64,000 nt of DNA from Lepidostoma basale (Eukaryota; Arthropoda; Insecta; Trichoptera; Lepidostomatidae): contig JAHDVF020000240.1 of assembly GCA_022606425.2 (NCBI GenBank), positions 1,116,001 through 1,180,000 on the forward strand, read 5' to 3'. The notes below the pieces were generated by a model. That model did no database searches. It was not told the DNA's origin and saw nothing but the letters and a program-made list of their open reading frames with translations. The translations under genes were made by a program, and so were the position numbers. The stretch's first letter is position 1, and each line of letters starts with the position of its first letter. Below are positions 31,481-41,218 of this stretch, piece after piece.

Positions 31481-31665
31481 TATAGTGTAGTTCAAATGTT
31501 ACCCTAAAGATGCCACCCAAAAAAAAGTTTATATATATCTTTTTCAGCTTAATGTTTAAACCATTAAACGTCCAGTCTTAATTTTTTTCCTTAATATTTT
31601 AAGTGAAATTAAAAAAACAAATAAATATACTATATCACATTTGCATGAAACATTCATACATATAC
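31481..31665 (+). repeat. Direct repeat, copy 2
   Basis: Near-identical to 31015-31198. The intervening LINE fragment is also related to the duplicated one at 31996, so this whole block grew by segmental duplication. Confidence 0.88.
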
Positions 31666-31966
31666 CATTCAAGGTCATAATAATGCTCTTAGAAATACAA
31701 TGTTTAGAGAAACAAAACTCTTGATTTTGATGTCCATTAGATGAAGCTAATAATGCACATTCACTTAACCAATGACGAAATTTGTAAATTTGTGTGATGT
31801 CTGGAAATATACATTGAATCAATTCTCCTTTGGAGTGTGATTCTACAGAAATCAGTTGATAATTTAAAGCATTCATTCCATACAATGAACTTTCATTGTT
31901 GCAGAATTTTACCCATTCCAGAAATATTTAAAATGTTGCATGTAGGTGTTTCAATGTTTTGTATCA

Positions 31967-32690
31967 TCATCATCATGAGCCTATATCCGTTCACTCCTGG
32001 GCGTAGGCCTCCTCCATCTGATTCAATGTCTGTCGATCCTGGGCAAAACGCATCCAATGTCGTCCCTCCATCGAAGTTGAGGACGTCCTGGGTTTCGGGT
32101 TGCAGTTCATCTATCATCAGGGCTGCGAGCGGCATGCCATTTTAGCGCTGCCACTCTTCCGATGATGTCCGACACTCCTGTTCTGCCTCTAATAGTGGAA
32201 TTAAACCAATTAATCCAACCTGTACATACCATTTCAAAATTAGTTCATAAATATAACAATCTTCCTGGGCGTAGGCCTCCTCCATCTGATTCAATGTCTG
32301 TTGATCCTGGGCAAAACGCATCCAATGTCGTCCCTCCATCGAAGTTGAGGACGTCCTGGGTTTCGGGTTGCAGTTCATCTATCATCAGGGCTGCGAGCGG
32401 CATGCCATTTTAGCGCTGCCACTCTTCCGATGATGTCCGACACTCCTGTTCTGCCTCTAATAGTGGAATTAAACCAATTAATCCAACCTGTACATACCAT
32501 TTCAAAATTAGTTCATAAATATAACAATCGGGTGTGGGATCCATACATGCCAGTATCTTGCGTTGCGTGCCCCATCTCACGACATCTTCCACCTTGGAGA
32601 TATCGTGGATAGCCGTGTTCCTCACCCTATCTCAAAGAGTCTTTCCTGGTATCATCCTTAGCGTCGGCATCTCTGGAAAAATCAAATAAT
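31967..32690 (-). mobile_element. RTE-like LINE 3' end with internal tandem duplication
   Basis: Tail (CAT)n on the plus strand at 31967-31978. The minus strand right of the duplication reads EMPTLRMIPGKTL, DRVRNTAIHDISKVEDVVRW and GTQRKILACMDPTP (compare family B), and the left part reads the MEEAYAQE end twice. Not intact. Confidence 0.75.
31996..32531 (+). repeat. Tandem duplication, 268-bp unit, two copies
   Basis: Units 31996-32263 and 32264-32531 differ at essentially one visible base in the first part (TGTCGATCC versus TGTTGATCC). Both contain CCTGGGCGTAGGCCTCCTCC and CCGATGATGTCCGACACTCC. The duplication is very young compared with the LINE it affects. Confidence 0.93.
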
Positions 32691-32699
32691 TATATTAAA

Positions 32700-33218
32700 A
32701 TGAGCAGTATATTTAAAAAAAAAACACTCGATCATTGTAAGATTGGCGTGGGAACATCAGACCATTTGGAAATGTTATATTACTGGATTTTTCCAACTGA
32801 GGCAGCTAATGCTGTATGTAAGGATATGTTTACCTATCACAGCATAACAGAGAAAAACTAAAACAGCTGAAGTAAATCGTCTAATCCAAAAGATATTATA
32901 GGTTATCGCCTTGCCAGAACAATTTTACATTACATTATTAAAATAGATTATACCAATTCATAGAATTGTTACTTAGAATTTAACGTTTTTCCATGTAGAC
33001 ATAACATAACCTAAAATAATACGTAAGTAAAACGATATGTAATATCATTTCTATTCGATATAATTTAGAACTAAAACTTTGAAATATGTAATGCGGAAAT
33101 ATAATCTGTATTCATTTCAACGGCAAAATAGAATAAACTGAAGATATATATGAATTAGAAATATAAATATTTTACTTACGAAACTGTAACACGCAATTCA
33201 AATTTGACATTTCAGAGA
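32700..33218. other. AT-rich DNA, no gene
   Basis: No exon or repeat family recognised; presumably body of the surrounding Helitron-like element. Confidence 0.35.
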
Positions 33219-33328
33219 TAGGGATGGGCAATCCGCTCACGAGTCGACTCAAAGATTCGAATCTTTTTGGTGAGCGGGTGAGCGATGATCCATAAAAAAA
33301 AGAGCGGCAGCTCAATGATCCGCTAGGT

Positions 33329-34178
33329 CAGGGGGGTCGGCAAAATTATTAGCCAAAGAGCCAAATGCGTACTTTACAACGATTTAAAAAAAAATTGAGA
33401 GCCAAATATGTTTATTGATTTAGATAACCTTTATTATAATTTTTGCACTTCATTCAATTACGGGTACACTGAATAAAACATTATTTCATACTTCTTCCTG
33501 TGATGAAGGCGACCAGCCTTCTCTCCATCTCTTTGGTGGTCATCCTGGTGGTCGACGGCCCTCTGGAGTCTCTTGTATCACGATATTAGGAATTCTTGCT
33601 GGATCCATTCTCTCGATGTCTCTGCCTACTCCATCTCACTATGTCTTCAATGTTGCAGGATTTGCGAATTTATTCGTTGGGTATCCTATCTCTAACGGTT
33701 CTCCCCACAATAGGTCGCAGTCTGGTTCTGACAGTGTCTGCTCTTGCTTTGATTCCGTATGTTATTATGGACCTAATGCATGTTTGTTTGTTGTTATTCT
33801 TAATTTTAGGCACAATTCCATGTTCTCATCAATAAGACGACTTCGTAGTTTACTCTTGTTAAAATTCATGCTTGAATAAAATTGTCCGCATGAATATGTA
33901 GAAGCGAAAAGCGAAAGATCAGCAAGAGTCAGTAATACTATTTCAGGCGTTGAAGATGATGACTAAAAATGTTTGAATTGGCGATGATGATTAAGAGTTT
34001 TAGCTAAACCGGAATTGATAATCGTAATCACCAATTCCATAACTTTACAAATTTCTTCTGGAAATGTCTGCGGACAGAGCGTTCTTGATGAATGATGCGA
34101 TGGTAAGCAAGTATCTCGCGATTATTTTTTCTTTCAACAAACCCCTTCGGCTCCGGAGCCGCATTTTGCCGACCTCTG
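33329..34178 (+). mobile_element. hAT-type nonautonomous element, 850 bp, perfect duplication
   Basis: Left end CAGGGGGGTCGGCAAAATTA; right end, inverted, CAGAGGTCGGCAAAATGCGG: classic hAT terminal repeats. The 8-bp duplication CGCTAGGT is exact at 33321-33328 and 34179-34186. Contains a family B LINE piece but no transposase frame. Confidence 0.92.
33505..33800 (-). mobile_element. Family B LINE fragment inside the hAT element
   Basis: Plus-strand text CTCCATCTCTTTGGTGGTCA, TCTCGATGTCTCTGCCTACT and TTGATTCCGTATGTTATTAT is the complement of family B (RPPRG, RMD, TYGI-like positions). Frames are broken. Confidence 0.65.
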
Positions 34179-34417
34179 CGCTAGGTGAATCATATATTAT
34201 TGCAAAAGAGTCGACGAACGGTTCCGCTCAGTAAAGTGAGCCGATTCTTCTTGATAATTATCGAGCGGCTCCGGAGCCGCATTTTGCCGACCTCTGCGCT
34301 CGGTGAATCGTATATTATTGCAAAAGAGTCGACTATTTTTAGTGATCTCTTTAAGGGATCTGAGCTGAATGGTTCCGCTCAGTAAAGTGAGCCGATTCTT
34401 CTTGATAATTATCGAGT
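34149..34417 (+). repeat. Partial tandem duplication across the hAT right end
   Basis: CGGCTCCGGAGCCGCATTTT occurs at 34149 and 34265, each followed by GCCGACCTCTGCGCT, then ATTGCAAAAGAGTCGAC; TTCCGCTCAGTAAAGTGAGC is likewise present twice. The second unit is longer and retains about 40 bp missing from the first. Confidence 0.85.
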
Positions 34418-35118
34418 CGTTTGTCAAAAAAGTTGTTTGTCGTTGTGAATTTTTTTTTTAGCTCATCGACAAAAAATTTATCCTGGTGAATTTTTTTTTT
34501 TTACCGGAATCAACTTTTTTGGTCGAGGAGCAAAAAAAAAGGTCACTAAAATAATTTCAAACTTTGAACGACTCAAAATGGTGAACCGTGGATCGTTAAA
34601 AAGAGTCGGCTCACTTTGCTGAGCGGAACCGTTCAGATCAGATCCCTGAGATGAGTCGTTTTGCCCATCCCTAACGTGCGTATATTTTTCAGTTCAAAAG
34701 AGCGACTAATTTCATATCTGACCACGCAAAGAGTCAAAAAAGCCACTAATTTGCATCTTATCACGCCAAGCGAATATAGACTCTAAAGATCGATACTCAG
34801 GTGATACGAACATGAAGGTCTATACTCGCTCGCACTACGAAAATTTATAAATTTACAAAGTTAATTAGAGCTCGATTAATAACAAAAATATGCCTATGCC
34901 CACCTATGTCTATCTATTAAGGAAGTGTATCAATATGAAAACGATCTGCCCAGGAATAACCCCGGAATCAGTCCACACACACCCGGAAGATTGCCTTTTA
35001 TTTATATAGATAGATTGATCATTTACCGAGTACATGGTTTTAATACCTCCCAACTAGGGTAACCCGTTCTAGGGATCTCTATATAATATCAATATATAAT
35101 TTTAGTATTATTTTTTTA

Positions 35119-35255
35119 CATACTTTGTTACAACACTAACTTAAAAAAAATTGATATCAGACAAGTTTCGGACAACCCGGTCCTTTCTCAGTGATATTAT
35201 AAAGATATTAAAAATATTATAAAATTGTTTACAAATATGATCAGTTTTGACAGAT
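35119..35255 (-). repeat. Single arm of a hammerhead-bearing element
   Basis: ACAACACTAACTT flank and a minus-strand hammerhead-like motif, closely related to 45626-45700. It ends where a truncated SINE begins. Confidence 0.6.
35154..35197 (-). ncRNA. Hammerhead-ribozyme-like motif with full stem I
   Basis: Minus strand: stem I ATATCA, core CTGAGAA (one change from CUGANGA, G8 to A), stem II GGAC/GTCC with a loop, GAAA, CTTG, TC, then TGATAT, which pairs perfectly with ATATCA over 6 bp. Geometry is complete; the G8 change should reduce or abolish cleavage. Confidence 0.6.
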
Positions 35256-35261
35256 CTGTGA

Positions 35262-35430
35262 TTGTCACACTGTTTTTGGTCTGGTGTAGAATTCACGTGA
35301 CAATAAAATGGCGATAGATTGTCTACCTATCGCATGTCACGAGAATCAATATAATAGCTAAAAAATAAAAATTGTATACAGTAATTGGGTCCAAACGACC
35401 TGTTGTGTACATAAAATAATAATAATAATT
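35262..35430 (+). mobile_element. SINE, 5'-truncated, second 3'-end type
   Basis: Starts TGTGATTGTCACACTG, runs through GGTCTGGTGTAGAATTCACG and ATCGCATGTCACGAGAATCA, then GTATACAGTAATTGGGTCCA, AACGACCTGTTGTGTAC and AAT repeats. The tRNA-like head is absent. Confidence 0.82.
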
Positions 35431-35437
35431 AAAAAAA

Positions 35438-35548
35438 ATACAATCTCAACACCCAATAAACAAATTTCCAACATATGGGAGATTAGTTTCCGGGCAGGAA
35501 CTCCTGAGAAGACGATATCCAAAGTAAAAACACGCGCGTATTCGAATG
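35438..35548 (+). repeat. K repeat, copy 1
   Basis: CAATCTCAACACCCAATAAA, then ATGGGAGATTAG...GGCAGGAACTCCTGAGAAGA match 38253-38345. Translated, both could read CFLGVEIGY/HMVEI/SGVPARR on the minus strand, but no known family is recognised. Confidence 0.6.
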
Positions 35549-35655
35549 CAACGTTGTGTAAAAATTTCAAAGATATCGGTAAATAACTTTGAACACGAAC
35601 ATTTTCATTTTTATTTATATATTATAGATATCTAGATAATAAGTTAATGTTTCAT

Positions 35656-35908
35656 TATTATTATTATTATTTTGCTGAATCGCTCTTTACACCATGACAG
35701 CATGAGCCAAATCGATGTAAAGGGTATTTATAGCTATCATAGTTATTCTCGTGACACGTGATAGGTAGCTAATCTATCGCCATTTTATTGTCACGTGAAT
35801 TCTACATCAGACCAAAGACAGTGTGACAATCACATTGCCCTCGCCGGGAATCGAACCCGGAACCTTCAGGGTGCAGTCAATACACTTATCACTCGGCCAC
35901 GAAGGTCG
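35656..35908 (-). mobile_element. tRNA-derived SINE, (AAT)n type, full length
   Basis: Plus-strand text runs (ATT)n, TTTTGCTGAATCGCTCTTTA, the body, then GGAATCGAACCCGGAACC (B box complement) and CACTCGGCCACGAAGGTCGT (A box complement). Confidence 0.9.
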
Positions 35909-36208
35909 TCAATATGTTCCCATTGCCCTACAATCACTGATGTAATTCAACTTTTTTATCATCATAACATGTTTATTCAACTGTCCATTTTGCATCTCGC
36001 TTACATCGTCGGTATGGATCGCTTTAATAATTAAGTCCAACAGGATGTTCCGAAATGAATTCGCGTAGTTACTAATTATTTTGTTGAGCTCTTTAAATGC
36101 CTGAAGTCCGGCCAAGAGTTCATATTCATTAAGGAATGCTACCAACTGATTTATGACCGGTGTACAATGAAGAAGCGAATAGAATATAAACCAATGTATT
36201 TTTTTTTT

Positions 36209-36715
36209 AAGTTTCACACAGAAGCAAAGATAGCAGTACACAATGGATTTCTAGTGCCAACCCTCATGTGTGGAAGTGAAACTTGGGGCTAGCAAATGAA
36301 GGATTAAAGCAGGATTAACGCCGTAGAAATGAGATCACTAAGAAGTGTGTGCGGGAAAACGTTGTATGATAGAATACCGAACGATGAAATAAGAAAGAAA
36401 TGTAAGGCAGATGACTGCATCATGGATAAAATTAAAAAGGATCCCTGAGATGGTTTGGACATATGGAACGAATGAATGAGAGTTGAATGGTTAAATAGTT
36501 GTACACAAGCTGCGTGAGTGGAAAAAGAAGCCGAGGACGCGCGAGGAAAACATGGCATGACCAAATTTATCAATTACTAAAAGGCGGCCACATTCGAAGT
36601 CTGAATAATCGACGTGCGTGCATGGTACGATGTATGAATGTAGAGGAAGCCCGAGAGGTATGCCAGGACAGAGCATTGTGGCGATCCATCCGGAACAATT
36701 ACACATAGTACCTAT
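36209..36715 (+). mobile_element. RTE-like LINE 3' end, A2
   Basis: Broken frames give [66 protein letters not shown], then an intact stretch [40 protein letters not shown] and NVEEAREVCQDRALWRSIRN. It stops short of the normal AYPSGETA and tail, so the 3' end is deleted or replaced. Confidence 0.85.
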
Positions 36716-36941
36716 AGAGTCAAAAACGATGAAACATAATCAATTAAAAACGACAAACAATAACAGGAAGTACATAGATTAGATTAATAGGAAAGGTGAA
36801 ATAAAATACAATTGTGATACAAAAAAAAGTTTATTCATTAACAGTTAAAAATGTTAAGGTATCATAGTGTTTCGGCCAAAACAATGGACTATTTATAAAT
36901 ACATTATAATTTCTTATGAATGATTTTAATTAATCAATGAG

Positions 36942-37065
36942 TCTTTGGTCTGGTGTAGAATTCACCTATCACATGTCATGAGAATCAATGTGATAGCTAT
37001 TCCCTTTACATCAATTTGACTCGTGCTGTAATGATGTAAAGAGCTATTCAACAAAATAATAACGT
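36942..37065 (+). mobile_element. SINE, 5'-truncated, (AAT)n type, internally deleted
   Basis: GTCTTTGGTCTGGTGTAGAA then CACCTATCACATGTCATGAG, AATCAATGTGATAGCTATTC, and AGAGCTATTCAACAAAATAA. About 35 bp between the two body segments are missing. Confidence 0.82.
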
Positions 37066-37069
37066 ATTT

Positions 37070-37460
37070 TAATGCGTGAAATTGGATATAGTGATATTTG
37101 ATACACTGAATTTTCTAATTAAATACAATTTTCACTCGGCACACATCCGTTTTCATGCGGGAGCGGTGCTCGCATTTTCTCTTTCGATTGAAAATATATT
37201 TAATAGAGACGCTGATCAAATACGGCGAGAGTGCATCTGCTCTGTTCTCAACCTGGTATTTGCATCTTTCATTTCGCTCCTCAAGTATTTTATTCGCTAA
37301 ATATTCTGAAGAGCCAATGCGCACGAATGCGCCAAACCTGTCATCCGATTTAAAAATACTCGCAGACTCCTTTAACTATGCGTCATCTGCATTCGAATAT
37401 GAGAAGCGAGATTTATCTCCGAGCTTTCCGAATAAGATTGCGGTGTTAAAATAAATACAT
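37070..37460. other. Balanced-composition segment between two SINEs
   Basis: No repeat recognised. Frames of 60-100 codons are open on both strands but none shows a known domain. It may be unique host DNA. Confidence 0.25.
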
Positions 37461-37672
37461 ACTTTATGTTACTACATATCACACGTGTCTGTACTCTTAG
37501 GTTCTTCAAACTTTATCAACAATGCGTACAAACATTTGCCATGAATACTTTCCTTTTGTTATCTTTATATGATAAGTTTATTTATCTTGATTTTTCACTT
37601 AAGTATTGTTTCCTCAACTTCGACATAATGCTAAGTTTATTTTATTGTTATCTTCTGCTATCTTGATAATTA

Positions 37673-37925
37673 TTATTATTATTATTTTGTTGAATCGCTC
37701 TTTACATCATGACAGCATGAGCCAAATCGATTTAAAGGGTATTATAGCTATCATAGTGATTCTCGTGACATGTGATAGATAGCTAATCTATCGCCATTTT
37801 ATTGTCACGTGAATTCTACACTAGACTAACGACAGTGTGACAATCACACTGCCCTCCCCGGGAATCGAACCCGGAACCTTCGGGGTGGTAGTCAATGCAC
37901 TTACCACTCGGCCACGAATGTCGTT
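37673..37925 (-). mobile_element. tRNA-derived SINE, (AAT)n type, full length
   Basis: Same organisation as 35656: (ATT)n, TTGTTGAATCGCTCTTTACA, body, GGGAATCGAACCCGGAACCT (B box complement), TTACCACTCGGCCACGAATG (A box complement). Confidence 0.9.
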
Positions 37926-38252
37926 CATAATAATAATATCAAACATTCTATCTGCTTTCTTCATAACACAAACATATAAATGATGTCTCATTATGAGCCG
38001 GTCAAGTAAAAGCTAGCATTTAGAATTTTACAAAATAAAATGTACGGACAATAAAACTATTACCCTTAAAAAAATATATTTGAAACACGTTTGAAAAAAA
38101 AGTCAAATAGTCTATTAATATAAAACAATGTATTGTTTATTTACATTAGAATATTTCGAAGACCCAACCCCTGTCAAAGGCCACCCTGCTCCAAATGTCG
38201 AACCCAACCCACCGCGTCCTCCAAGAAACACTCCTCTCACCATCCAACAATA

Positions 38253-38345
38253 CCCAATCTCAACATCCAAGAAATATATTTCCACCATGTGGGAGAGCAA
38301 TACCCTCCGGGCTGGTACTCCCGAGAAGACAATATCCAAGATTAG
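38253..38345 (+). repeat. K repeat, copy 2
   Basis: Related to 35438-35548 (CAATCTCAACATCCAAGAAA, GTGGGAGAGCAATACCCTCC, GGTACTCCCGAGAAGACAAT). Preceded by a proline-rich-looking plus-strand stretch (38165-38250) of unknown origin. Confidence 0.6.
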
Positions 38346-39184
38346 AATATTTTAAAATACGAAATCGAATAAAAACACAAAAGCTTATTTTTGAAAATAA
38401 ATACCGTAGTGCATTTCCATATAAATAAGCTAAATTTACTATGAATAAATTTGCCTTAATGTACTGTAGACATGAATATTATTTCGAATATCATAGTATG
38501 TAATAATATTGTGATATATAATTTACTTAAGCATATGCACGTATTGCATGTAACATTGGCATTTTCCGGAAAGCGATCAGACAACTTTAATATTACTCGG
38601 TGACCTGAAACACTGTTTTGGCATGTGTTCCTAGATGTAATCGGAATATCCACATGCGTGTATGTTTCCCAAGACTGCCCGACCAAAGGCACTGAACGAC
38701 TTGCCCGAATAAATAAACCACATCGAAAAACGAAATCGGACATTAGAAGGCAATATGCAAGGGAACTAAACACACCCTACGATCCTTCTACGGGCGAAAA
38801 CCAGATATGATAAAAACTAGGTTACCTTCACGAGCGAATTTACTATCTATTTATATACTCTGTGCGTGTCTAAAGATAATAAGTACTCAAAATTCAACAA
38901 TTAAAATAACTGTGTGTTTCATTAAATTTAAGCATTATAATATTTATATATTTTTTAACCATCGAAGTGACATTTGAAAGTCATGAAAAATTCGCGCTCA
39001 TGCGTGCTACATGGATATGATTATCTTTTTTCGATTTCGATTTTACACTTTTTACGCCACTATCGCCAATCTCGATTTATTATCGCTTGTAATCTGTTGT
39101 AAAAATTGTTATTATTAATATTTGTAATTGCATAATTTATAATATTATTAATTTATCTTTTATCATACACCATTTTTACACTAA

Positions 39185-39345
39185 CAAGGGATCCCAGTCT
39201 GTCGATGCCAGCGAGCCTGGCGAAACCGGTCGCTGTCGAAATAAAGACAAAAGTGGAAGTAGTTAAAAAACATCGTTTTATTTAATTATTATTTAAAATG
39301 AACTTCCAAGAGATTTCAGTAAAATCATTTTATATACTCGTATCT
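39185..39345 (+). repeat. E-family element, single arm with hammerhead-like motif
   Basis: Contains the motif at 39195-39235, then AAATAAAGACAAAAGTGGAA, GTAGTTAAAAAACATCG and the E flank AAGAGATTTCAGTAAAATCA. The opposite arm is absent, so this shows the monomer unit of the palindromes at 5526 and 51718. Confidence 0.7.
39195..39235 (+). ncRNA. Hammerhead-ribozyme-like motif (E type)
   Basis: Stem I strand CAGT, core CTGTCGA, stem II GCCAG/CTGGC with loop CGAGC, GAAA, palindromic CCGG, TC, stem I strand GCTG (pairs with CAGT including one G-U). All helices form; the core has U in place of invariant A6, as do the other E copies. Confidence 0.5.
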
Positions 39346-39349
39346 GATC

Positions 39350-39580
39350 TCTGCACGAACGAGAACCTGTATGCCAGACAGTCTACATTGCTATCAGCAA
39401 AGTCTTCTGCGATCGGTAGATTGACTGTGCCAAAACGCTGTCCGGGCTCAAACTTTGGCGACCGTGCTTTCGCGGTAGCCGGCCCTTCAGCCTAGAACAA
39501 TCTTCCAGCAGACCTCAAATGCATAGAGAAACAGTCAGAATTTAGATCGAGACTCAAAAGGCACCTTTAAAATTGTCCTT
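39350..39580 (+). mobile_element. CR1/L2-like LINE C terminus
   Basis: Frame GRLTVPKRCPGSNFGDRAFA, VAGPSA, a stop, then NNLPADLKCIEKQSEFRSRL and KRHLFKIV: the conserved C-terminal end of CR1/L2 reverse transcriptases, same type as 4052-4352. One stop (TAG) replaces the expected tryptophan. Confidence 0.8.
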
Positions 39581-40195
39581 TCCTGATAAGAAGTGATCGA
39601 CTACGTCAGGTGTAGCCTTCATACTAAATATATTTATTTCTTAGCTAGTTCACAAAACGGAGCATTTTCTACAGCGGCCTTGAGATGAGTAATTCATAAA
39701 AATGGCGCTCTATAAACGCTCGACATTTTTTTTCAAAATTGGCTGACCATTGCGCTTTCTTACTTTCTCAATCGACTACTCTTAGAGGATACTACAACAC
39801 TTCAGATTCCCATCCCGATGTCAGTTTCCTATGTCGTGTTCTCCGGTTATAATATTAAAAATTACGTTAGTATTCAAGATCGAAAAAGCCAACGATCGTT
39901 TTTGTAGCTGTCGTATCCACCTTTTGTTTTCTGTTATTCCATTTAGTCCACCGTAAAGGTTAATATATTGCAATGTTTTAGCTCCACTTTTATTGTTTAC
40001 GGGGCTTTTATTACTCTCCCGTATTCCGGAGCGCAACGCTTCGGACGTACTTTAAATAATGAAAGTTCTAATCCCGCCCTGAGGAAAAGTGCCGTTTAGT
40101 TTCCTCTATTAAAATAATGAGTTTATTAGCAAACACGTAAAATCTTAGTTACAAATGTATAGATTTGTTCTAGAACTGATAATTAACCATGTTTC

Positions 40196-40401
40196 CAGTG
40201 GCGGTACTCCCATAGAAGCCCAGAAGCCTGGCCGTGCCCCCGCATAAACCAACAACCCACCAAATCACCTTCCAACAATGTTCCTATCAGACGTAAGGCG
40301 AATAGCCACAAGAGCTGAACTTCTGTAAGCCATAAAAAGTTTCGATCTAAAATTTCTTACGCAAGCTGGGCTTCTTGGCTTCTATGGGAGTACCGTCACT
40401 G
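40196..40401 (+). mobile_element. hAT-type MITE, 206 bp, long terminal repeats
   Basis: Ends CAGTGGCGGTACTCCCATAG and, inverted, CAGTGACGGTACTCCCATAG; terminal repeats extend over about 33 bp with few differences. Flanks CATGTTTC (40188-40195) and CGTGTTTC (40402-40409) form a 7/8 duplication of hAT length. Confidence 0.9.
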
Positions 40402-40424
40402 CGTGTTTCATTTGTTTAAAAATC

Positions 40425-40745
40425 TTCTTCTTCGTTTACTGGTTGAAGGCCGCTAGGGTCTGTTTATGCAGAGTTTATCGTTTCTTAAAAAGTGAACTGT
40501 CTTTTTATCTTTTGGGGGTCTTCCAGGCATCTTTTTTCGCTTTTCTTTCCAATATAAGGCAAGGTGTTGTAGTCTTTGGACGTCCATTCTTTCCACATGG
40601 TCTCTCCAATACCTTCTTGTTTATCTCCTCCTTCTGATAACATCCTGGATATCACCTATTTCTTCGACCGTGGTGTTTTCCTATTCTGTCGCGTAGAGTC
40701 CTGCCTGTTGTTATTCTCCCCACACGATCTCTCCAATATCTTACA
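40425..40745 (-). mobile_element. LINE C-terminal fragment, family B-like
   Basis: GAA-rich tail on the minus strand at 40424-40435. Plus-strand text GGTCTTCCAGGCATCTTTTT, CGTCCATTCTTTCCACATGG and ACATCCTGGATATCACCTAT corresponds to PRKR..W, GHVERMD and IGDIQDV positions of family B-like C termini. Heavily decayed. Confidence 0.6.
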
Positions 40746-40754
40746 GGTTACAGG

Positions 40755-40804
40755 TTGTAACACCTGATGATGTCAACATAGGTTGACGAAACAGCTGTCG
40801 CGAA
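40755..40804 (+). ncRNA. Hammerhead-ribozyme-like motif, intact core
   Basis: CTGATGA (40764-40770) is an exact CUGANGA; stem II GTCAAC/GTTGAC is a perfect 6-bp hairpin with ATAG loop; GAAA (40788-40791); palindromic CAGCTG; TC at 40798-40799. Stem I (CACC side against GCGA) is weak. The minus-strand motif at 55327 is a close homologue with compensating stem II changes. Confidence 0.62.
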
Positions 40805-40828
40805 AAAAAAAACAATTGTGATATTTTA

Positions 40829-41160
40829 TAAGGATTAATTGTATCTCAATAGAGATGAAGATGTAAATTGTTATTCTGGGAACAGAATGTGGTGGTCGAG
40901 GCGCTTACAGGACTTATGACCTGTCATTGGTTGGGTTGAGCGATCGATTTATGTTTAACAACATTCCCCATTCCGCATTTTTTTTTCTTATGACCACCAC
41001 GTCTGACACATTTTTGGAACTTGTATATATATGATAGGATTCCACGCCTATTTTTACATATTTATGTTCACTCTACACTAGCGTCATCTATTAAGATTGG
41101 AAAGCATTAAGCAGAAAATCTTTATTTATGTAGTGTGAAAGTCTCTGCAAATCATACAGT
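40829..41160 (+). repeat. C-family element, single orientation
   Basis: AAGGATTAATTGTATCTCAA to AAAATCTTTATTTATGTAGT, matching 12691. It begins 25 bp after the hammerhead-like motif at 40755, suggesting C and that motif belong to one composite element. Confidence 0.72.
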
Positions 41161-41218
41161 ACTAGACTACGCCTGGAGATGTCTCTCCAATTTTATGCCT
41201 ACTTGGACCAGTTATTTT

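Larger units (their letters stand above)
33221..34671 (+). mobile_element. Tc1/mariner-type MITE hosting a hAT MITE
   Basis: GGGATGGGCAA at 33221 and TTGCCCATCCC ending at 34671 are inverted ends flanked by TA on both sides (33219-33220, 34672-34673). Own sequence is rich in GAGCGG/CCGCTC and AGAGTCG motifs. No transposase frame. An 850-bp hAT element sits inside, so the element proper is about 600 bp. Confidence 0.75.
30675..35012 (+). mobile_element. Probable Helitron-like element, heavily invaded
   Basis: Left text CTAGCTGACCCGGCAACGCT at 30675 and right text GAAGATTGCCTTTTATTTAT then ATAGATAGATT at 34988-35015 are the kinds of ends I associate with nonautonomous Helitron/Helentron-type insect repeats. 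If they belong together, 4.3 kb includes direct repeats, family B fragments, a tandem duplication and a mariner-type MITE. They could also be two separate fragments. Confidence 0.4.

Noticed and set aside
31892..32413. Two similar frames suggesting duplicated small genes
   Set aside because: They result from the 268-bp tandem duplication of an antisense LINE fragment.
31015..32531. CRISPR-like repeated units
   Set aside because: Only two copies each, repeats are 184 and 268 bp, no regular spacers, eukaryotic context.
37155..37454. 99-codon frame as a host exon
   Set aside because: Three overlapping frames on both strands are open, no domain, no splice signal that stands out.
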